A stretch of DNA of 64,000 bases from Thermothielavioides terrestris NRRL 8126 (GCF_000226115.1 NC_016461.1:2542001-2606000); one strand, 5' to 3'; counted from the first letter of the stretch, positions 22,489-36,186 are shown. The notes: generated by a model not told the origin, from the letters alone. Numbers and translations: made by a program.

Positions 22489-23658
22489 ATGTTGGTAGTA
22501 GTCGCTTCTCTCGAAGATAGTAGCGAGGGACGTTGTCCTAGAGGGGACAATAACCAAGATTATAATATATATTACCCTATATCGGGCCTACTCTAGCCTT
22601 AGACTAGAAGCTAATAGCGTCCTAGATAGAACTATAACAACTATAGCAACTCCTTTCGTTATATTATTAGTAGCTATATCGTAGGAGATTCTAACGATAA
22701 GGATAACGCTCTCCTAGAGAAGGAGGGAGACGTCTACCTCAATTGTATTAAGCAACTTCTTTATAGTAACTTAGTAGATTACATTTAAAGCTAGGGAGAA
22801 AGCTGCTTAGAATATACTAAAGCCTATATTAAATGCCATTAGGATCTAGCACTTTAGACGACGAACGCCTCTTTATATATTGGTCTAAAACACTTAGTTA
22901 AGTTTTATATCGACAACTAAGCTATCGCTAAGCCTATTTAAAAGAAGACTAAGACTAAGTCGGCCTATTATACTATCTTAACACTATAATTTAGTACTTT
23001 TGTATATAGCTTCTATAATACAATTGGTATAGCCCTATAGTATTAGTCTCTAGTGTACTCTACCTTTATACTTAATATACTTCTAGCCCCCCTTTTATCT
23101 CCTTCGACCTTAGGCTAGCGAAGAGCCTTAGTTCTATACTAGGCTCCTTAGGACAACCTCGCTATATAGTATTATAGCTACCTAGTTAAATATATAGTGC
23201 AATATCTCAATTCCTCCTAGTAAGAGAATCGACGTATTACAAAGGCTATTTACACTATAGTATAGTCTTAGGCAACTATCCTAAAGACGAATTTACGCCT
23301 TATAGACTATGTTATTACACTTACTACCCCCTTGCCTATCTATACCCCTTAGGGGTCCCGCCCTCGCCACTTTCCCTATATACGTTCCCCTACCTATAAC
23401 CCGTACTATAGTCGATGCCCTTCCTCCCTAGTAGAGGATGTACTATATACCTATTAAGCGTATATATAGCCTTCGCCTCGGACCCCTTACGTCGCTGCTC
23501 TACCCCCTTGTACGCCTGCTCTACCTACGTACCTATTTGAAGATAAGGAAGAGATTGTCGACGTAGGTCCTATTATAGACCCTAAATAAGTAACGTTGCT
23601 AGTATATTCTATTGTTTTTTTATATATAGTTCTATTCTATCTAGATTTAAGAGGATAA
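22489..23658 (+). pseudogene. antisense accessory ORF of Gypsy copy B, RIP-damaged
   Basis: A 390-codon frame from ATG (22489) to TAA (23656-23658) on the strand opposite to pol. It is collinear with the copy A frame except for one missing codon. Landmarks are MLVVVASLEDSSEG at the start, GDSNDKDNALLEKEGDVYL near codon 70, GESCLE-TKAYIKC (Cys motif, one Cys now Tyr), KKTKTKSAYYTILTL, and a Pro-rich C-terminal third ending EDKEEIVDVGPIIDPK. All internal stops are TAA/TAG. The persistence of one frame in two independently RIPed copies argues that it encoded a protein. I do not recognise the family. Confidence 0.6.
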
Positions 23659-26600
23659 CTAGACTTAGATATATTGTAGTTTTTCTATACCTATATAGTT
23701 ATATTTGTCTAAGTAGCTAGTCTTTATAAGGTAGTCTATATATAAATATAACGTTTCCTCTTCCTTTTTTAATTTAATATTAGCCTATTATTATATTATA
23801 TATCTCCCTACTCTCGTTTAAACTCGTCGAATATAGTAGTCTCTAAGAAGTTCTTTAAAGGCTTCTATATTAGTTTGTTATAACCTACCTACTTAATGTA
23901 TATATTGCGGTTATTCCCTCTCCCTCTTACGTTCTAAGCTTTAAGGATCGCCTCTATCCTATATTCCTATTAGGGAATACCCTCCTCCAATATAACCTAT
24001 ATAGGGTCTAGTCTCTTATCTATAACTTTCTATAAAGGGAGTAGGTCGGAAGCTATTTATTCAACTAAGTCAATATAGAAAGTTGGGTATAGACCGTTTA
24101 GTACATTGAGCGTCACTGTTAATAGGGTTGGTACTATAACCACCTTATATTTAGTATTTAGCTAGTTGAGCTTCTTACTAGGGTAGTTCGTCTTTATATT
24201 ATATAGAGAAAGCTATACTTTGTCCTCTACCTAGAACCTCTTAGCTAGGCGATAGAAGCGGTTTATATTCGTCTACTACTACTACTATATATATATAATA
24301 GCTACTTAGGTCTACTCTATCCCCTTTTTCAAGTAATAGAGGAACCTAGTGACGTAACCTTCTAAAGGTGCTATAGACGCTATTAGGATCGTAATAAGCT
24401 ATATAGGGCTTATATCGAACCTATAGAGGAGGTAGTTCGAACTTACTCTAGTTATAGACAAGTCCCTATTGTTGAGTATAAACTAGTAAGCTAAGAGATA
24501 TTTAAACCAATTGTACTATATAAAGGAGACGAAGATCTAGAGGATTACCTATACCTCTTAGTTGACCCGCTCTATCCCTCTATCTATCTAAGGATAGTAA
24601 GAAGTTGATAGGAGTTGCTCTACCCCTACCGCCTTATACAACGTGATTTAGAACCTATTTAGCTAGTCCAACCTACGGTCGATTATAATTTAGGTTAGGA
24701 ACCTATAGAAATACTACTATACGTTATAGAATTGAAGGGTATATTCTTCTACTTTTATTAAATATATTGCCTTGAGCTATATATATTTAGAGAGACGGTT
24801 GGTAATTACTATAAAGTAGCTAGGCGCTCCCTCGTCTTTCGTAGAGAGGTCGGTTATAAAGTCAATAGAGATCTGTTTCTAGAAGCGATCGAGGATAGGC
24901 AAGGGCTATAGAAGCCTTTGATATAGCTATCAAGAGATTTTACTTTAACGACACTAATTGTAGTTCCTAATGAACCGCTTTATATTAGACGATATAAGGT
25001 CCTAGTAATAATCTCTCTAAAGCATTTTAAATAGCCTATTGCGCTCTAGGTATCCTAATATAGCTAAGTTATAAATTTGCTAGATAATCGTAGTAGTTAA
25101 AGGCTTCTATATAGGGAGCTAGAGACGGCTATAGAACTAGAGTATACTTTATATATTAAGGGAGTAGTCTATAATCTAGGTTTATACTATATTCGTCTCC
25201 TTAAGAAACTTCTAAGCTCTATCGTAGATAGCTTAGAGCTAGTAAGTATAGTACTCGTCTTCGGCAATACCCTTATTCTATAGGGTAGCGAGCTACTTGT
25301 CCTTAAAGAGCATTTCTCCTATAGGTAGCCTAGCCTTCTCCTATATACTAGTCTAATACACCTTAATCAAAGGAAGTAGCTAAACGATACGCTAATTGTC
25401 TTTAGGCTCGTCCTACTTATACTAAGAGAGTATATTAGGGCGTAAGGCCTAGGATCTTAGCTAGTACTTTAGCTCGAAGTTGAACAAGGAGAATATCTCC
25501 GTTTATCTAGCCTATTGTTCACTAATTGGACGTAGCTAAGTGAAGTACTTAAAATTCTTATAGTCAATTAGGATAATAAAAGGGGCTACTACACTTTAAA
25601 GCTCTATCAACTAGGCCTTAAAGTATAAGATAATAGCTAATAGCTCTTTATTATAGATAGTATAGTTACATTTAGTAAAGCTTAGTTTCATAGAGTAGTA
25701 GGCTATAGGGTAAAGGACCCTATCTTTCCTCTACTAAGACAAGTACTCGCTAAATGCTATACTAGAATAATCCGCTTCTATAATCGTCTCCCTCTTAGGA
25801 TCCTATTAGGCGAGGATTAACTCTAATATAAACGTAGCCTTAAGTATATCGAAGGCCTCCTATTCCTCTTTACCTTAGTGGAATAGGATATTTTTATAGG
25901 TAAGATATATCAATAGAGCTACCTTCTTAGAGAAGTTAGAGATAAAGTTACAATAGAAGTTAGCGAACCTAAGGAAGCTCTATACTCCTTAGACTCTATA
26001 GGGTACCTCCTACTTATAGATAGCTTTGATCTTCTTAGGGTTAGAGCGGATATAAACTCCTACTTCTACGATATACCCTAGGTATTTAACTTCCTTTACT
26101 ACAAATATATACTTCTTAAGGTCTAGGTTGAGGCCTATATCCCTTAGCCTCTAGAGGACCTTATATACCTTTCTTATATAGTCCTTCTAGCTTCTACTTA
26201 AGTATACTAAGATATCGTCAAAGTATATCGTTATATAGTCTTTTAGCGTTGGGCTAAGGGCATTATTAATATATCTCTAGAACGTTGTAAAAGTACCTAT
26301 AAGCCTAAAGGGGTAGACTAGCTACTTAAATAGCTTAAACCTTATATAAAACGCTATAAAGTACTTATCCCCTTTAGCTATCTAAATACAATAGAAGGTA
26401 GCTCTAACGTCTAGCTTTATAAGCTATTTAGCCCTAGCTAGAGACTAGAGAGTCTCCTTAATTAAAGAAAGTAGATACTAGTTCTACTTAGTAATCTTAT
26501 TTAAAGCCTAATAATCTATATAGAACCTCTATCCCCCTTCTAGCTTCTTTATAAGGAGGACTAGGGTAGTTACTAATAAAGAGCTTATCTAGATCTATCC

Positions 26601-28707
26601 TTTGTCTATTAGGTCTACGACCTACTTCCGAATCTCTAGGAGGTAGTCCCTTAGTATATTGTACAAGGGTCCCTATAGAAGCTTAGGAGGTTTCTTGTCC
26701 AAGCCTATCTTAAGACGGATATAATGGTCGGCCTCCCTCCGATAAGGGGGTAGACCGTTCGCCTTTTCTTTGTCGAAGAGGTTGGCGAAGTCTCGTAGCT
26801 CCTTTGGCAAAGCGATCTTTAGGTCTAGGTCGACGTTAGGCTAGGAGATAGCTACCCCTAGTATAGTAGTTATCTCGTAGATACTAGTGACAAAGAATAT
26901 ATCTTAGGCTCCTTTAGACTTCTTTTTTTATACTCTATAGGCTAAGCCTATAAATACTATATCTATAATTAGGGTAGTATTAGTTTCTTTCTATTATAAA
27001 GAGTATTTATATACCTATAGGCCACTTTGTAAATTAATAGTAAAGACCCTATTAGCTAAGTCTAGTACAATCCTATAGTAGTTTATCTAGAGGAGCCTTA
27101 GAATAACATTGTAGACTAGTCCTAGGACTATATAGAATATAGTAGTACTAATCTATCTATCGATATCTATTACGACCTAAGTAATATATATAATTTTCTT
27201 TGTAATTTATACTCCTTTGACTATAACGTCTAGGGTATAGGGAGTTAATAAGCTTATTTACTTAATCTTTAACCACTAATATACTCTTTTACTAATAGCT
27301 CTATAGCTCTAGTACCTACTATCTACTTATATATTTATAAAACTAAAGGAGTTTAGGAAAATAGAGATTAGAAAGGGTAGTTTATCTATTTTCTCTCTAA
27401 TCTCTATAAACTTGTTCTATAAGTAGCTAAGTCCTTTCAGCCCTTATATAAGACTTTGTATAGGGGCTACTCTTTTCTCTCCTCCTTCTTAGAAAAGGAA
27501 TTCTCCTCTACCTATTCCTTAGCCTCTAGCTTATTAATATCGACCTAAGGAGCTAGCCTCTTAGCTAGAACGAAGGGACAAGTGGCTACGAAGTGACCTT
27601 AGCGCCTACAATAGATATAGGCTCTAGCCTATTAATACGCTATATACACTTTGTTACTTATCTACTTCGCTTATAGTATATTTATATTTCGCTTTCCTCT
27701 ATTCCGCTACTACTTTCCTCTATAGCCCCTATTAGCTCCCCCTTAGACAAAGGCAATATAGGCTATATTAATCCTAGTTATCGGTATATCTCTATCTATA
27801 TTCTTCTCTACGTTTATATTAGGCCCTAGTCGCTTACCCTAGGACTACTAATGTTGTTCCTCTAGGCGAAGAGCCTCTAGGTCGATAGCGATCTTACAAT
27901 ACTTTATAATAGCTATAGCGTAGTTGTTCTATAGAACCCCCTATCCTACTATAATATACTTCAACTTTAGAGAGAGGTATCGTTATAGTCTAATAAATTA
28001 TACTTTGTTACTCTAATTAAGTCCTCTAGCCTTCGATAGCTTCGCCTTAAAGCGAATAAGGAAGAAGGAGAACGGTTTATTATCTCCTTAGTAGAGTATA
28101 TCTAGCTCTATTAAGGCTATAACCTACTTATAGAGGTCTATATAAATAGTTGTAAAGTACTTAAAGAACGCTCCTAGGTTATAATTATAGCGAGGCCCTC
28201 TCGACTTATAGAAGGCTACGACCTTAGCTTAAACTCTCTAGCTAAAGTTCCCCTAAATAAATATCTACTAGTTGTAGAGGCCTTTAATAAAGTCCTAGTC
28301 TACTATTAGGACATATACTATCGTAGCCCTCTAAACGGCAAAGAGTTCCTTCTTACTATCGAAGGGTTGTCCTATAGGAAGGCGCTTCTACTACGTCCTA
28401 GGAGCTACTAGAGCTATAGCGTCAATTGTCGGAGCTAGGGCATAGGCTACTATAGGGGCATTTATAGTCTAAGCTATAACGATCTAGGCTATACAAAGTT
28501 CCTTGATAGTTATATTCTACTATATAATCGTTTCCTATAAGACTTAGAAGTATTTATAGACCTAGTCTAGGTCTAGAACCTATAAGACACCTAGGTTATT
28601 TATAGTAGCGTCTAGTCTACTCGGTACTAACGTCGAAATATCTAGTATATTACTCTCGTCTATACCTAGAAGCAACAACTGCTCTATCTACCTAAAGGTA
28701 GTTAAAC
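23659..28707 (-). pseudogene. gag-pol of Gypsy copy B, RIP-damaged
   Basis: The minus strand encodes the same chromovirus gag, protease, RT, RNase H, integrase and C-terminal chromodomain as copy A, in order from 28690 down to about 23800. One zinc-knuckle Cys pair is better kept here than in A (near 27595-27650). Stops are almost all TAG/TAA. The last 140 bp (23659-23800) are the spacer before the convergent antisense frame. Confidence 0.85.
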
Positions 28708-28967
28708 TATAACGTACTAGCCTTATAGCGTCTATAGATAAATGTATAATGTTCTATTCAACTACTTTAGAAAGAGAAAAGGAGAAGTATAGGCTACGGG
28801 TCTCGTATATAGAGTTTTCAGGGGCTTATATATAAGGGGCTTGGGCCAATGTTATTCTAGATGCGAGGCAGGTCCGCCTCGGGCCCGTGGTAGGCCCGTT
28901 ATAGGACCGCTATAGATCCTAGGCGTAGCCCTATATATCTAGCCTAGGTATAGCCTAGTCTATAACA
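28708..28967 (-). repeat. 5' LTR of Gypsy copy B
   Basis: 260 bp, inner end TATAAC at 28708 and outer end AACA at 28967 on the plus strand. The sequence beyond the inner end (28693-28706) is the self-priming site seen in copy A, with RIP changes. Confidence 0.9.
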
Positions 28968-28972
28968 ATAGG

Positions 28973-30324
28973 TAAAGTAATACAAATGAATATAGTACTA
29001 GGCCTATATAGAGCTATCGTCTAAGTAGTATATAAGGACAATATTATAAAAATTAGGCCTCGAATTCTCCTTTGGAATAAGAATAGCTACTTTATCTACT
29101 ATTAGTAGGTTCTTATAGCGACGGTTGTAACTATAGCTATAGTCTACAACTAAATGCAACTAAAGTATAATAGCGACCTATATAATAGCTAGGCTCTAAA
29201 GAAAGCGCTCTTTTACAATTAGGTAGATGTAAATAAAGGGGTTATAGCGATAAAGAAAGTCTATAAAATGTAATATAAAATTATAATCGAAGTCTATAAA
29301 GAAGAAAGTTCGATATACAACAATAGCCTATAGATTATAAAAAAAAAGCTAAGTATATTGCAGAGGCTTACTAGGCACTTCTATAAAAGGGCTAGCAATA
29401 TAATATAGAGCGCTATAGATTTGAAAATCTATAGGCCTACTACTATAGATGTTGTAAGTAGTTTAATTTATAGAAATGGAAGTGAATATAAAAGCCGAGT
29501 TATAACAACGAAGATAATTATAAAAATAGGACCTTCGAAGATCTTATATATATAATAGGTAGTTGAGGAAGTCTAGAAGGCGGTAGACTAGAGGGAAAGA
29601 AACGTTGCTTTATAAGCAATAGAAGCCGAAAGTAGGATTTATAGTAGTAGAATTCTATACTATAGGAGAGTATTAGCTAAGGAAGATAAATAATAGATAT
29701 AGAAATATATCGTTAAACGTTTATCTATCTAATATAATATACTATACTTAGTATATTTAATATCCATTAGGCTAAGATTATATAATACGACGGTTATATT
29801 ACTTAAATATAGGTTAGCAATAATCTATAAAGTACTAATGAAAAGAGCGATATAATTTATAAAAGGCAACTAGCTAGTCGGAATAGGAGGTTCTATAGCA
29901 TTATAGTATATATTGTATAGCGTATTATAGGCTAGGGAACGATAACGCCAATAATAGGTAGTAGTATAGGAAATACAAGATGTATAAGGAGCCCTATTAG
30001 AATAGGTATAAAACTTAGAAAGCGGCTTATATCGATGACAACGACTATAATAAGCAGTCTACGAACCTAGAGGGCGACGAAGAGGAGGTATAGCGATAGG
30101 AATCTAAATATAATAGGGCAATAAAAATTGGGACAAGAGGAAAAGAGGAAGAAAGGAGGAAACAAAGGGGCGGAAAAAGGGGAAAAGGGGGAGCAGCAAG
30201 GGTGTAAGTATATAAGCCAATAGGAAGGAAGTACGTAAAACGCTAACGGGTCTACGAGCTAGTAGGAAGGAAGTATAAAAATCACTAACAGGTCTGTACC
30301 CTGTACGTGTTATTTGTTAATGGA
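28973..30324 (-). other. Helitron 5' portion with decayed N-terminal coding
   Basis: The minus strand continues the Helitron beyond Gypsy copy B. A recognisable stretch (VAILIPKENSRPNF and following, near 29070-29110) resembles the region before Helitron_like_N. Further out the coding signal fades. Near the element end, a unit of about 33 bp beginning TAGGAAGGAAGTA and ending CTAACRGGTCT occurs twice (about 30220-30253 and 30270-30303). The last 40 bp carry a short palindrome-like GTACCCTGTAC. Confidence 0.5.
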
Positions 30325-32521
30325 TATAAAGCTGGGAAGCAGTAACAATTAGTTAAGGAGGACCCTTGTTACGTATTGGAAAAGAGGATCGCACTAACCG
30401 CCCAGTTCTGTAGTATATATATTAGATGTATATACAGTATATGTTTGCTACATGCTGGAGTTTGCTCCGGCAAGACAGATGCAATGTGGGCAAAGGACCG
30501 ACTCGAGCGCATTTCCTTCTTTCATTTCATGTACAACGCCATGGTACAGACGTCGTGGCCGGAGTTACTTTTGTACATGCGTCTCAGGGCTGGCTGGCTG
30601 CTGGCGAGTCTGGAGCCGTTCGCCCTGGGCGTTCTGTGCTACCTGACGAAGGCGTTCTGTCCCAAGAGCGTTGGGATTTGCTGAGTGAGGATGACAGCAT
30701 GCTGCTTACCTGACTGTGCAGCTCATGCAAGCTTCCTTTCGGCATGCGCATGTTGCTCTGAGACGGGGGCGGAACGAGCCGTCCACACAAGCGTGCCTCG
30801 TCCCAAACATTCCTCCATATCCGTAGCTCCTGCTTACTTTTGGGGTTGCTCCGGAGTGAAGTAAACTGAGTAGGTACGCAACGGTGGTCCGAGTCGGCAT
30901 CGTTGCTTGTAGACGGAAGTGTTGGCTTGGAAATTGGGGACCGGCGGATTTCCGCCACCAAGCTTCTCCCTTCCTAGGCAGGCAGGCTGGATGCTGTCAA
31001 CTCCTAGTGGCCGCGGTTGGAGCTGGCGCCCGTTCCACCGCGTTGAGCTGAGGATTGTGTCAGGTCCAAGTAAGGCAACACCGGGATATTAGCTACATGC
31101 GATCAGGAAAAGCGGGAGGTGTTGGTCTGGGCATATGGGTCTGTAATGTGTTTCTCTGTAGCCTCCTCTGGAGTTGGATGGCTTGAAGCTGAGGAAGCAA
31201 GCAGTGGTCATCCGTGGTCTGAGTTTGTTCATTTCGTCCCCTCCATGATATTGCCCCTTTTTCAAGGCAAACGAGGTTGCACGCTGGTGCGCCCTGGAAC
31301 GCCTTGATTTAATGCACGAGCCAGCAGCGCTTTCCCCTCAGGCGAATCCGGCAGCTAGTAAGCCATTTTTCGAGACTTGCAGCTCGTGGTCCCCAAACAG
31401 GCTGCTTCTGGACGGCGCGGGCGTCAGTGATGGCGGGCAGCCAATACGAGGTGCAGCCCTCATCCATGACCGCCCGTTTCCAAGAAAGTCCGAAAGGCGG
31501 GAATCCAGAAGATGCTAGCAAGCTGTCCTTTGGCCGGCTTGGCCGCTTAGTTTATCGGTGTGCAGCCCTGGGTGAGCATATTGTTGGGTCTGGGCTCCTC
31601 GGCGAATTCACCTCCTCATTAGCAACGGCAAGATTAAAGAGTTCCGCATTTGAGCCTGGTCACTAGTGTATAACTAGGACACGTTTGGGCAAGTCGCAGG
31701 AGAACGACAACAAACCGGCGGCAGATGGGAGGGAGGATGGCGCTCTTAGCCGGGGAACCGTTGACCTTTTAGCGTTCGGAATGACAGCGCTCTGGAGCGG
31801 CTGAAGCCAAAAGCGTCCGCATTTCAAGCCACATCCCCCCTGAAAGTTCGCAGTCTGCTGTGCTATAACCTCAAAAGAACATGAAGAATACCGGCAAATC
31901 GGTTCCCTCAAGCTTGACCGTGTAACGGACTAGGAGCAGGCAAGAATCGAGAGAAACGAATTCGGGGCGCTGTATGCGGTTGTAGTGTAAGTGTTGGGAA
32001 GAGTATCGGATCACAGCACAGATCAGGGCAGAGAAGGCAGGGTAGGTGCTGGCGCCCCGAAGCTCCATCGCCGTTCGGAGAGGAATCGGCAACCTGTTGT
32101 TGGCGGCTCGTTGGTTTAGTGGTTGAGGCAATCATCCATGGAAATGTTGGTGGCACAGACTCGACGCTGCGCACCAAATACGGAACCGTACATACACGAA
32201 TGAGTGGTCTGAGCTGCGGGACCGCGTCGAGATTTTGACAGCAAGCTCATTCCATTTTCGAGGTCGGGACAAGGGTGGGCCAAGAGATGGCTCAACGGCC
32301 TCGGCTGTTGTCGGTTAGGTTGTTGACGGAGGTCTCCTGATGGATTCAAGAGACATGAACTTGAGGAGACCAATACGCTCACAGTATGTGCATACAGTTA
32401 TCAGCACTGTATGGCGTGCCCCGTTACTGACTCCGCTTGGCCAAGAATTATTGGCCACGCTTTGATGGATTCCTTACTACGCTAACACACTTTGGATCCA
32501 CCGACCGAAAATTGAGACAAA
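30325..32521. other. gene-poor host DNA right of the transposon nest
   Basis: Base composition returns to normal immediately after 30324. Scattered open frames up to about 125 codons show no splice structure or motif that I recognise. No RNA gene was seen. Confidence 0.5.
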
Positions 32522-32920
32522 TACCCGAGGGCCAAAGGAAAAGTAGGTATTTTCGCAGCCCTCTCTTCCAGAAGAGAGGGGCACAAAATCGCCGGACAGA
32601 CACTTTTTACCGGACAGCTATAGTTAACCCTAACCCAAAGGGAAAAATATATATATAACCCTAACCCTATCCTAAAAAAAACTAAATTTTCAAAATATAA
32701 AGCTATTATACTAGGGAATACTATTTTAAAGTTTTATTAATTTTAGTTAAGTCGTTGTTGAGATATTTGAAGTTGAAGTTTATACTAACAAAATTTAGTA
32801 TAGATTTTGGTATGTCGGTGATTGTCCGGCAATTTTGTGACGTCCGGCGATTTTGTGCCCCTCTCTTCTGGAAGAAGAGAGGGCTGCGAAAATACCCACT
32901 TTTCCTTTGGCCCTCGGGTA
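32522..32920. mobile_element. MITE with long terminal inverted repeats and TA duplication
   Basis: A 395-bp non-coding element (32524-32918) is flanked by TA on both sides. About 75 bp at each end are near-perfect inverted repeats starting CCCGAGGGCCAAAGGAAAAG and containing an inner hairpin (CCCTCTCTTC...GAAGAGAGGG). The core is AT-rich and carries CCCTAA telomere-like repeats (32624-32636 and 32657-32675). The TA duplication suggests a Tc1/mariner-mobilised MITE. No transposase is encoded. Confidence 0.8.
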
Positions 32921-34304
32921 CCACAGTGTTCCGTACATGCTACACTAACAAAGTGGAGTGGGGTCCGCACGTGCTAATTGCCACTGCGAACCTTTCAGCT
33001 GGCTCTCCCCTCGTTCCCCAGCACACTGAGCAAACCCTGCCAGTGGCGGCAGACTGAGACACGACTTTCCCTTTTCTGCTGCACCATCCAAAGACAACGG
33101 GAGTCGAAGAGTCACAGTGCGATCGGAATGGTCTCAGATGGAATCAATCCACCCGCACTGCTGGTGCGCTCGTGCGTTGGATGGTCATCCATCAATCCCT
33201 TCGAGTTGTACATTCACTAACGTGCACAGTGGGAATCCCAGTCATTTTGACGGAGAGTTCTCAACAACCAGTATCGTATGGGAATCCACCAATCCGTACA
33301 GTACACTAGTGTACCTGAGTTAGCGCAGTGCCAGGCCAGGCTACTTGACAAATCCCCGCTAACATCTAACTACCGTCCGGCTCCAGGTTTGAACAATATT
33401 TCAGCCACTGGTCACAGCTTTTGCAGTGGTTCCAGAACGGTTTATGCGCAAGTACGCAGTAGCGAGTTCCGCAGCGCTAACGGGGATTTCCGGGGATTGT
33501 TCAATTTTGGCCCACACAGCATGCTGCTCGCGCCTTGATTGGCCGGTGTCTGCCAATGACCCACCGAACCTTCCTTGGTGCCTCGTCTCAATGGCCAGAG
33601 GGGGCGTTCCCACTTTCCTGCGGGAGCGGGTTGGATTCCCCCACAGTGGGCACCAATCCACCCCGGAAGTGACCCATCCCGTCCCAATTCAATTGTGTTG
33701 ACATCGTGGTTACCAGGGGACTCGACTTTAACGATCGAGTACAGTACTACGCAGTGTAGCGCAGTGTAAACACGCGATAGATTCCGGCTTCTGCGCTCAA
33801 GAGGGAACGACCTGAACTTTTGAATGACATAACTACCGGCGAGCTGTGTCGGGTCGCCTTGGCGAAGCCAACCATGGATGGCACGGTTTTTCTGTGTCAG
33901 CACCAGATCCGGTAAAGGTGGGCTAAGGGCAGGGCCCATGACCAGGGTCAGTCTGGGGGGTGACTTTTCGCGCACGCTTGGCACGAGAAGGGGAGGGTGT
34001 GCTGCTCCCGGTCTTTGCGGGCCTGCGAAAGCACGGGGCTCCCTGGGCTGGCTCAGAGGGGAGCTGGGCCAATCACAGCGCGCTGCCTCGACTGCGGGCT
34101 AAAACTGGCTGCTAATCCGAAGCCTCTCTCGCCCGCAATCCTCCCTCCATCCTGCCCCATATTGCCCGGGCCCGGGGCCAACGACAAACCTCTCGCTTCA
34201 CATGGTCGAACAGCACGTCTTATAACCTCGCATCGTCAACGCCTGATTGTTCTGGCGGCAGCGACATCAAATCTGGCTTGAAAGGGGCGCCTCCTCCTTC
34301 CACC
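32921..34304. other. intergenic region and promoter of the sugar transporter
   Basis: No convincing gene is present. Open frames on both strands (for example a 180-codon frame at 33442-33984 minus) lack any family motif. The last 300 bp are the likely promoter of the transporter at 34305. Several GGGG-type motifs occur but no specific operator can be assigned. Confidence 0.45.
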
Positions 34305-36186
34305 ATGGCGGTCTTCGCCATGGGCTGGCACAAGCCCGACAATGTCGCTGGCTCTTCGGCGCCCGCGATCATGGTCGGGCTCTTTGTCGCCACCGGTGGA
34401 CTGCTGTTCGGCTACGACACTGGGTAAGCTGCTCGGTTTGGGGGAACTTGGGGGAATATCAATCGCAAAACGGTCTGCTGGATGGGCGGGGAGGCTGACG
34501 GTGTGTTGTCTGCTACAGCGCAATCAACGGGATTCTGGCCATGGCGACGTTTAAGGACGATTTCACGACGGGTTACAAAGACCCGGAAGGCAATCCTGGT
34601 CTGTATCCGAGCCAGGTATCGATGATAGTTGCGATGCTCAGCGCCGGCACCTCCGTCGGTGCGCTGTTGTCGGCCCCAGTCGGGGATCTCTGGGGCCGAC
34701 GGCCCTCGCTGATCGCCGCCATTGGAGTCTTCTGCGTCGGCGCCGTAATCCAGGTGTGCGCCACCAGGATAGCGCAGCTCGTGGTGGGAAGGTGCGTCTA
34801 TACGTTGAACCTTGAGCGCCAGTCCGATGTTTTTCGTTCTTGGCTGCGGTGCTGACTCGGTCGGGTGTTAGGGCTTTGGCGGGCATCGGTGTAGGGATAG
34901 TTTCCGTGCTGGTCCCATTGTACCAGTCGGAAATGGCGCCGAAGTGGATTCGAGGCACATTAGTCTGCGCGTATCAGCTCTCTATCACGGTGGGACTCCT
35001 TGCCGCGGCTACCGTCAACATCCTCACCTACCGTCTTGACTCGGCTGCGGCGTACCGTATCCCCATGGGCCTCCAGCTCATCTGGGCTGTCGTCTTGGCC
35101 TTGGGTCTGCTGATTCTCCCCGAAACACCTCGTTACCTGGTGAAGCGTGGGCTCAAGGACGCCGCTGCATTGTCACTGAGCCGCCTCCGCCGGCTCGATA
35201 TCACACACCCGGCGCTGATCGAGGAACTGGCCGAGATCCAGGCGAACCACGAGTACGAGCTGGCTCTGGGGCCAGACACGTACAAAGACGTCATCTTCGG
35301 CGAACCCCATCTCGGCCGCCGGACGCTCACGGGCTGCGGCCTGCAGATGCTGCAGCAACTGACAGGCATCAACTTCATCATGTATTACGGCACGACCTTC
35401 TTCAACGGGGCCGGCATCGATAACCCCTTCACTATTTCTCTGATTATGCAGGTCATCAACATGGTGTCGACGTTCCCAGGCTTGTTCGTCGTCGAGTCCT
35501 GGGGCCGACGGCGGCTGCTCATCGTCGGGGCAATTGGTATGGCTCTTAGCCAGCTGCTGATCGCCTCCTTTGCCACTGCGACCGGGAACAACAACCAAAC
35601 GACCCAGAACCAGATCCTCATCATCTTTGTCGCCATCGATATTTTCTTCTTCGCGGCATCCTGGGGGCCGGTCACCTGGGTCGTCACGTCGGAGATATAC
35701 CCCCTGAAAGTACGCGCGAAATCCATGTCGGTCTCGACGGCCTCGAACTGGCTTTTGAATTTCGGCATCGCGTTCGGCACGCCGTACATGGTTAATACCT
35801 CGTCGGGAGCGGTTGACCTGGGCTCGAGGGTGTTCTTTGTGTGGGGCGCCTTCTGCATCTTGTCCATCGCCTTCGTGTGGTGCATGGTGTACGAGACCAG
35901 CAAGATCAGTCTGGAGCAGATCGACGAGATGTACGAGCGGGTGGCACACGCGTGGAACAGTCGCAGCTTCGAGCCGAGTTGGAGCTTCCAGCAAATGCGC
36001 GATTTTGGCTTCTCGGACAGCGGGATCCCGCCCGTTGAGCCGCAGCTCGAGCTGCAGCCATCGCAAGGGAGCACGTCGCATTCGGATACTGGTGGGAGCG
36101 CGACGTCGAACACGACAGCGACAGCAACAACATCGCAAGAAGCAAAGGTGTTGTCCCAATTGGGGCCTGTCGATTTCAGTTACTGA
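34305..36186 (+). CDS. MFS sugar transporter
   Basis: A plasma-membrane hexose/disaccharide proton symporter of the MFS sugar-porter family, about 568 aa. Exons are 34305-34423, 34519-34791 and 34872-36186, joined by GTAAGC/CTACAG and GTGCGT/TGTTAG introns that keep the frame. ATG sits in CACCATGG. Diagnostic motifs in order: GYDTGAINGIL after TM1, DLWGRRPS in the first cytoplasmic loop, PLYQSEMAPKWIRG, PETPRYLVKRG at the end of the N-half, QQLTGINFIMYYGTTFF in TM7, ESWGRRR, and VTSEIYPLKVRAKS. Together these are the full sugar-porter signature set. The C-tail is long, polar and Ser/Thr-rich, a usual site for ubiquitin-linked turnover. It lies 1.85 kb upstream of an alpha-glucosidase in the same direction. 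The exact sugar cannot be read from sequence. Confidence 0.93.

Larger units (their letters stand above)
21414..28967 (-). mobile_element. Ty3/Gypsy chromovirus copy B, RIP-damaged
   Basis: A complete 7554-bp element on the minus strand, same family as copy A. LTRs of 260 bp lie at 28708-28967 (5') and 21414-21673 (3'), with ATAGG duplicated at 21409-21413 and 28968-28972. Gag (about 27400-28690), protease, RT (about 26000-26900), RNase H, integrase (about 24400-25100) and chromodomain (about 23800-23980) are recognisable but full of TAG/TAA stops. It shares few RIP sites with copy A, so comparing the two recovers many ancestral codons. Confidence 0.9.
853..30324 (-). mobile_element. RIP-degraded Helitron, outermost element of the nest
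   Basis: This is a rolling-circle (Helitron) element on the minus strand. Its helicase and Rep domains are recognisable in pieces at 2840-5012 and 20144-21408, with probable N-terminal sequence beyond 28973. Read 5' to 3' on the minus strand, the element starts TCCATTAAC at 30324. It ends with a 9-bp-stem hairpin (883-863), a short spacer and CTAG at 856-853. The bases outside are A (852) and T (30325) on the plus strand, which is the A^T insertion rule of Helitrons. Subtracting the nested Gypsy copies and their target duplications leaves about 6.8 kb, a normal autonomous size. The termini are inferred. The outer 150 bp at the left are much less RIP-mutated than the interior, so the left end is the less certain one. 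Confidence 0.65.
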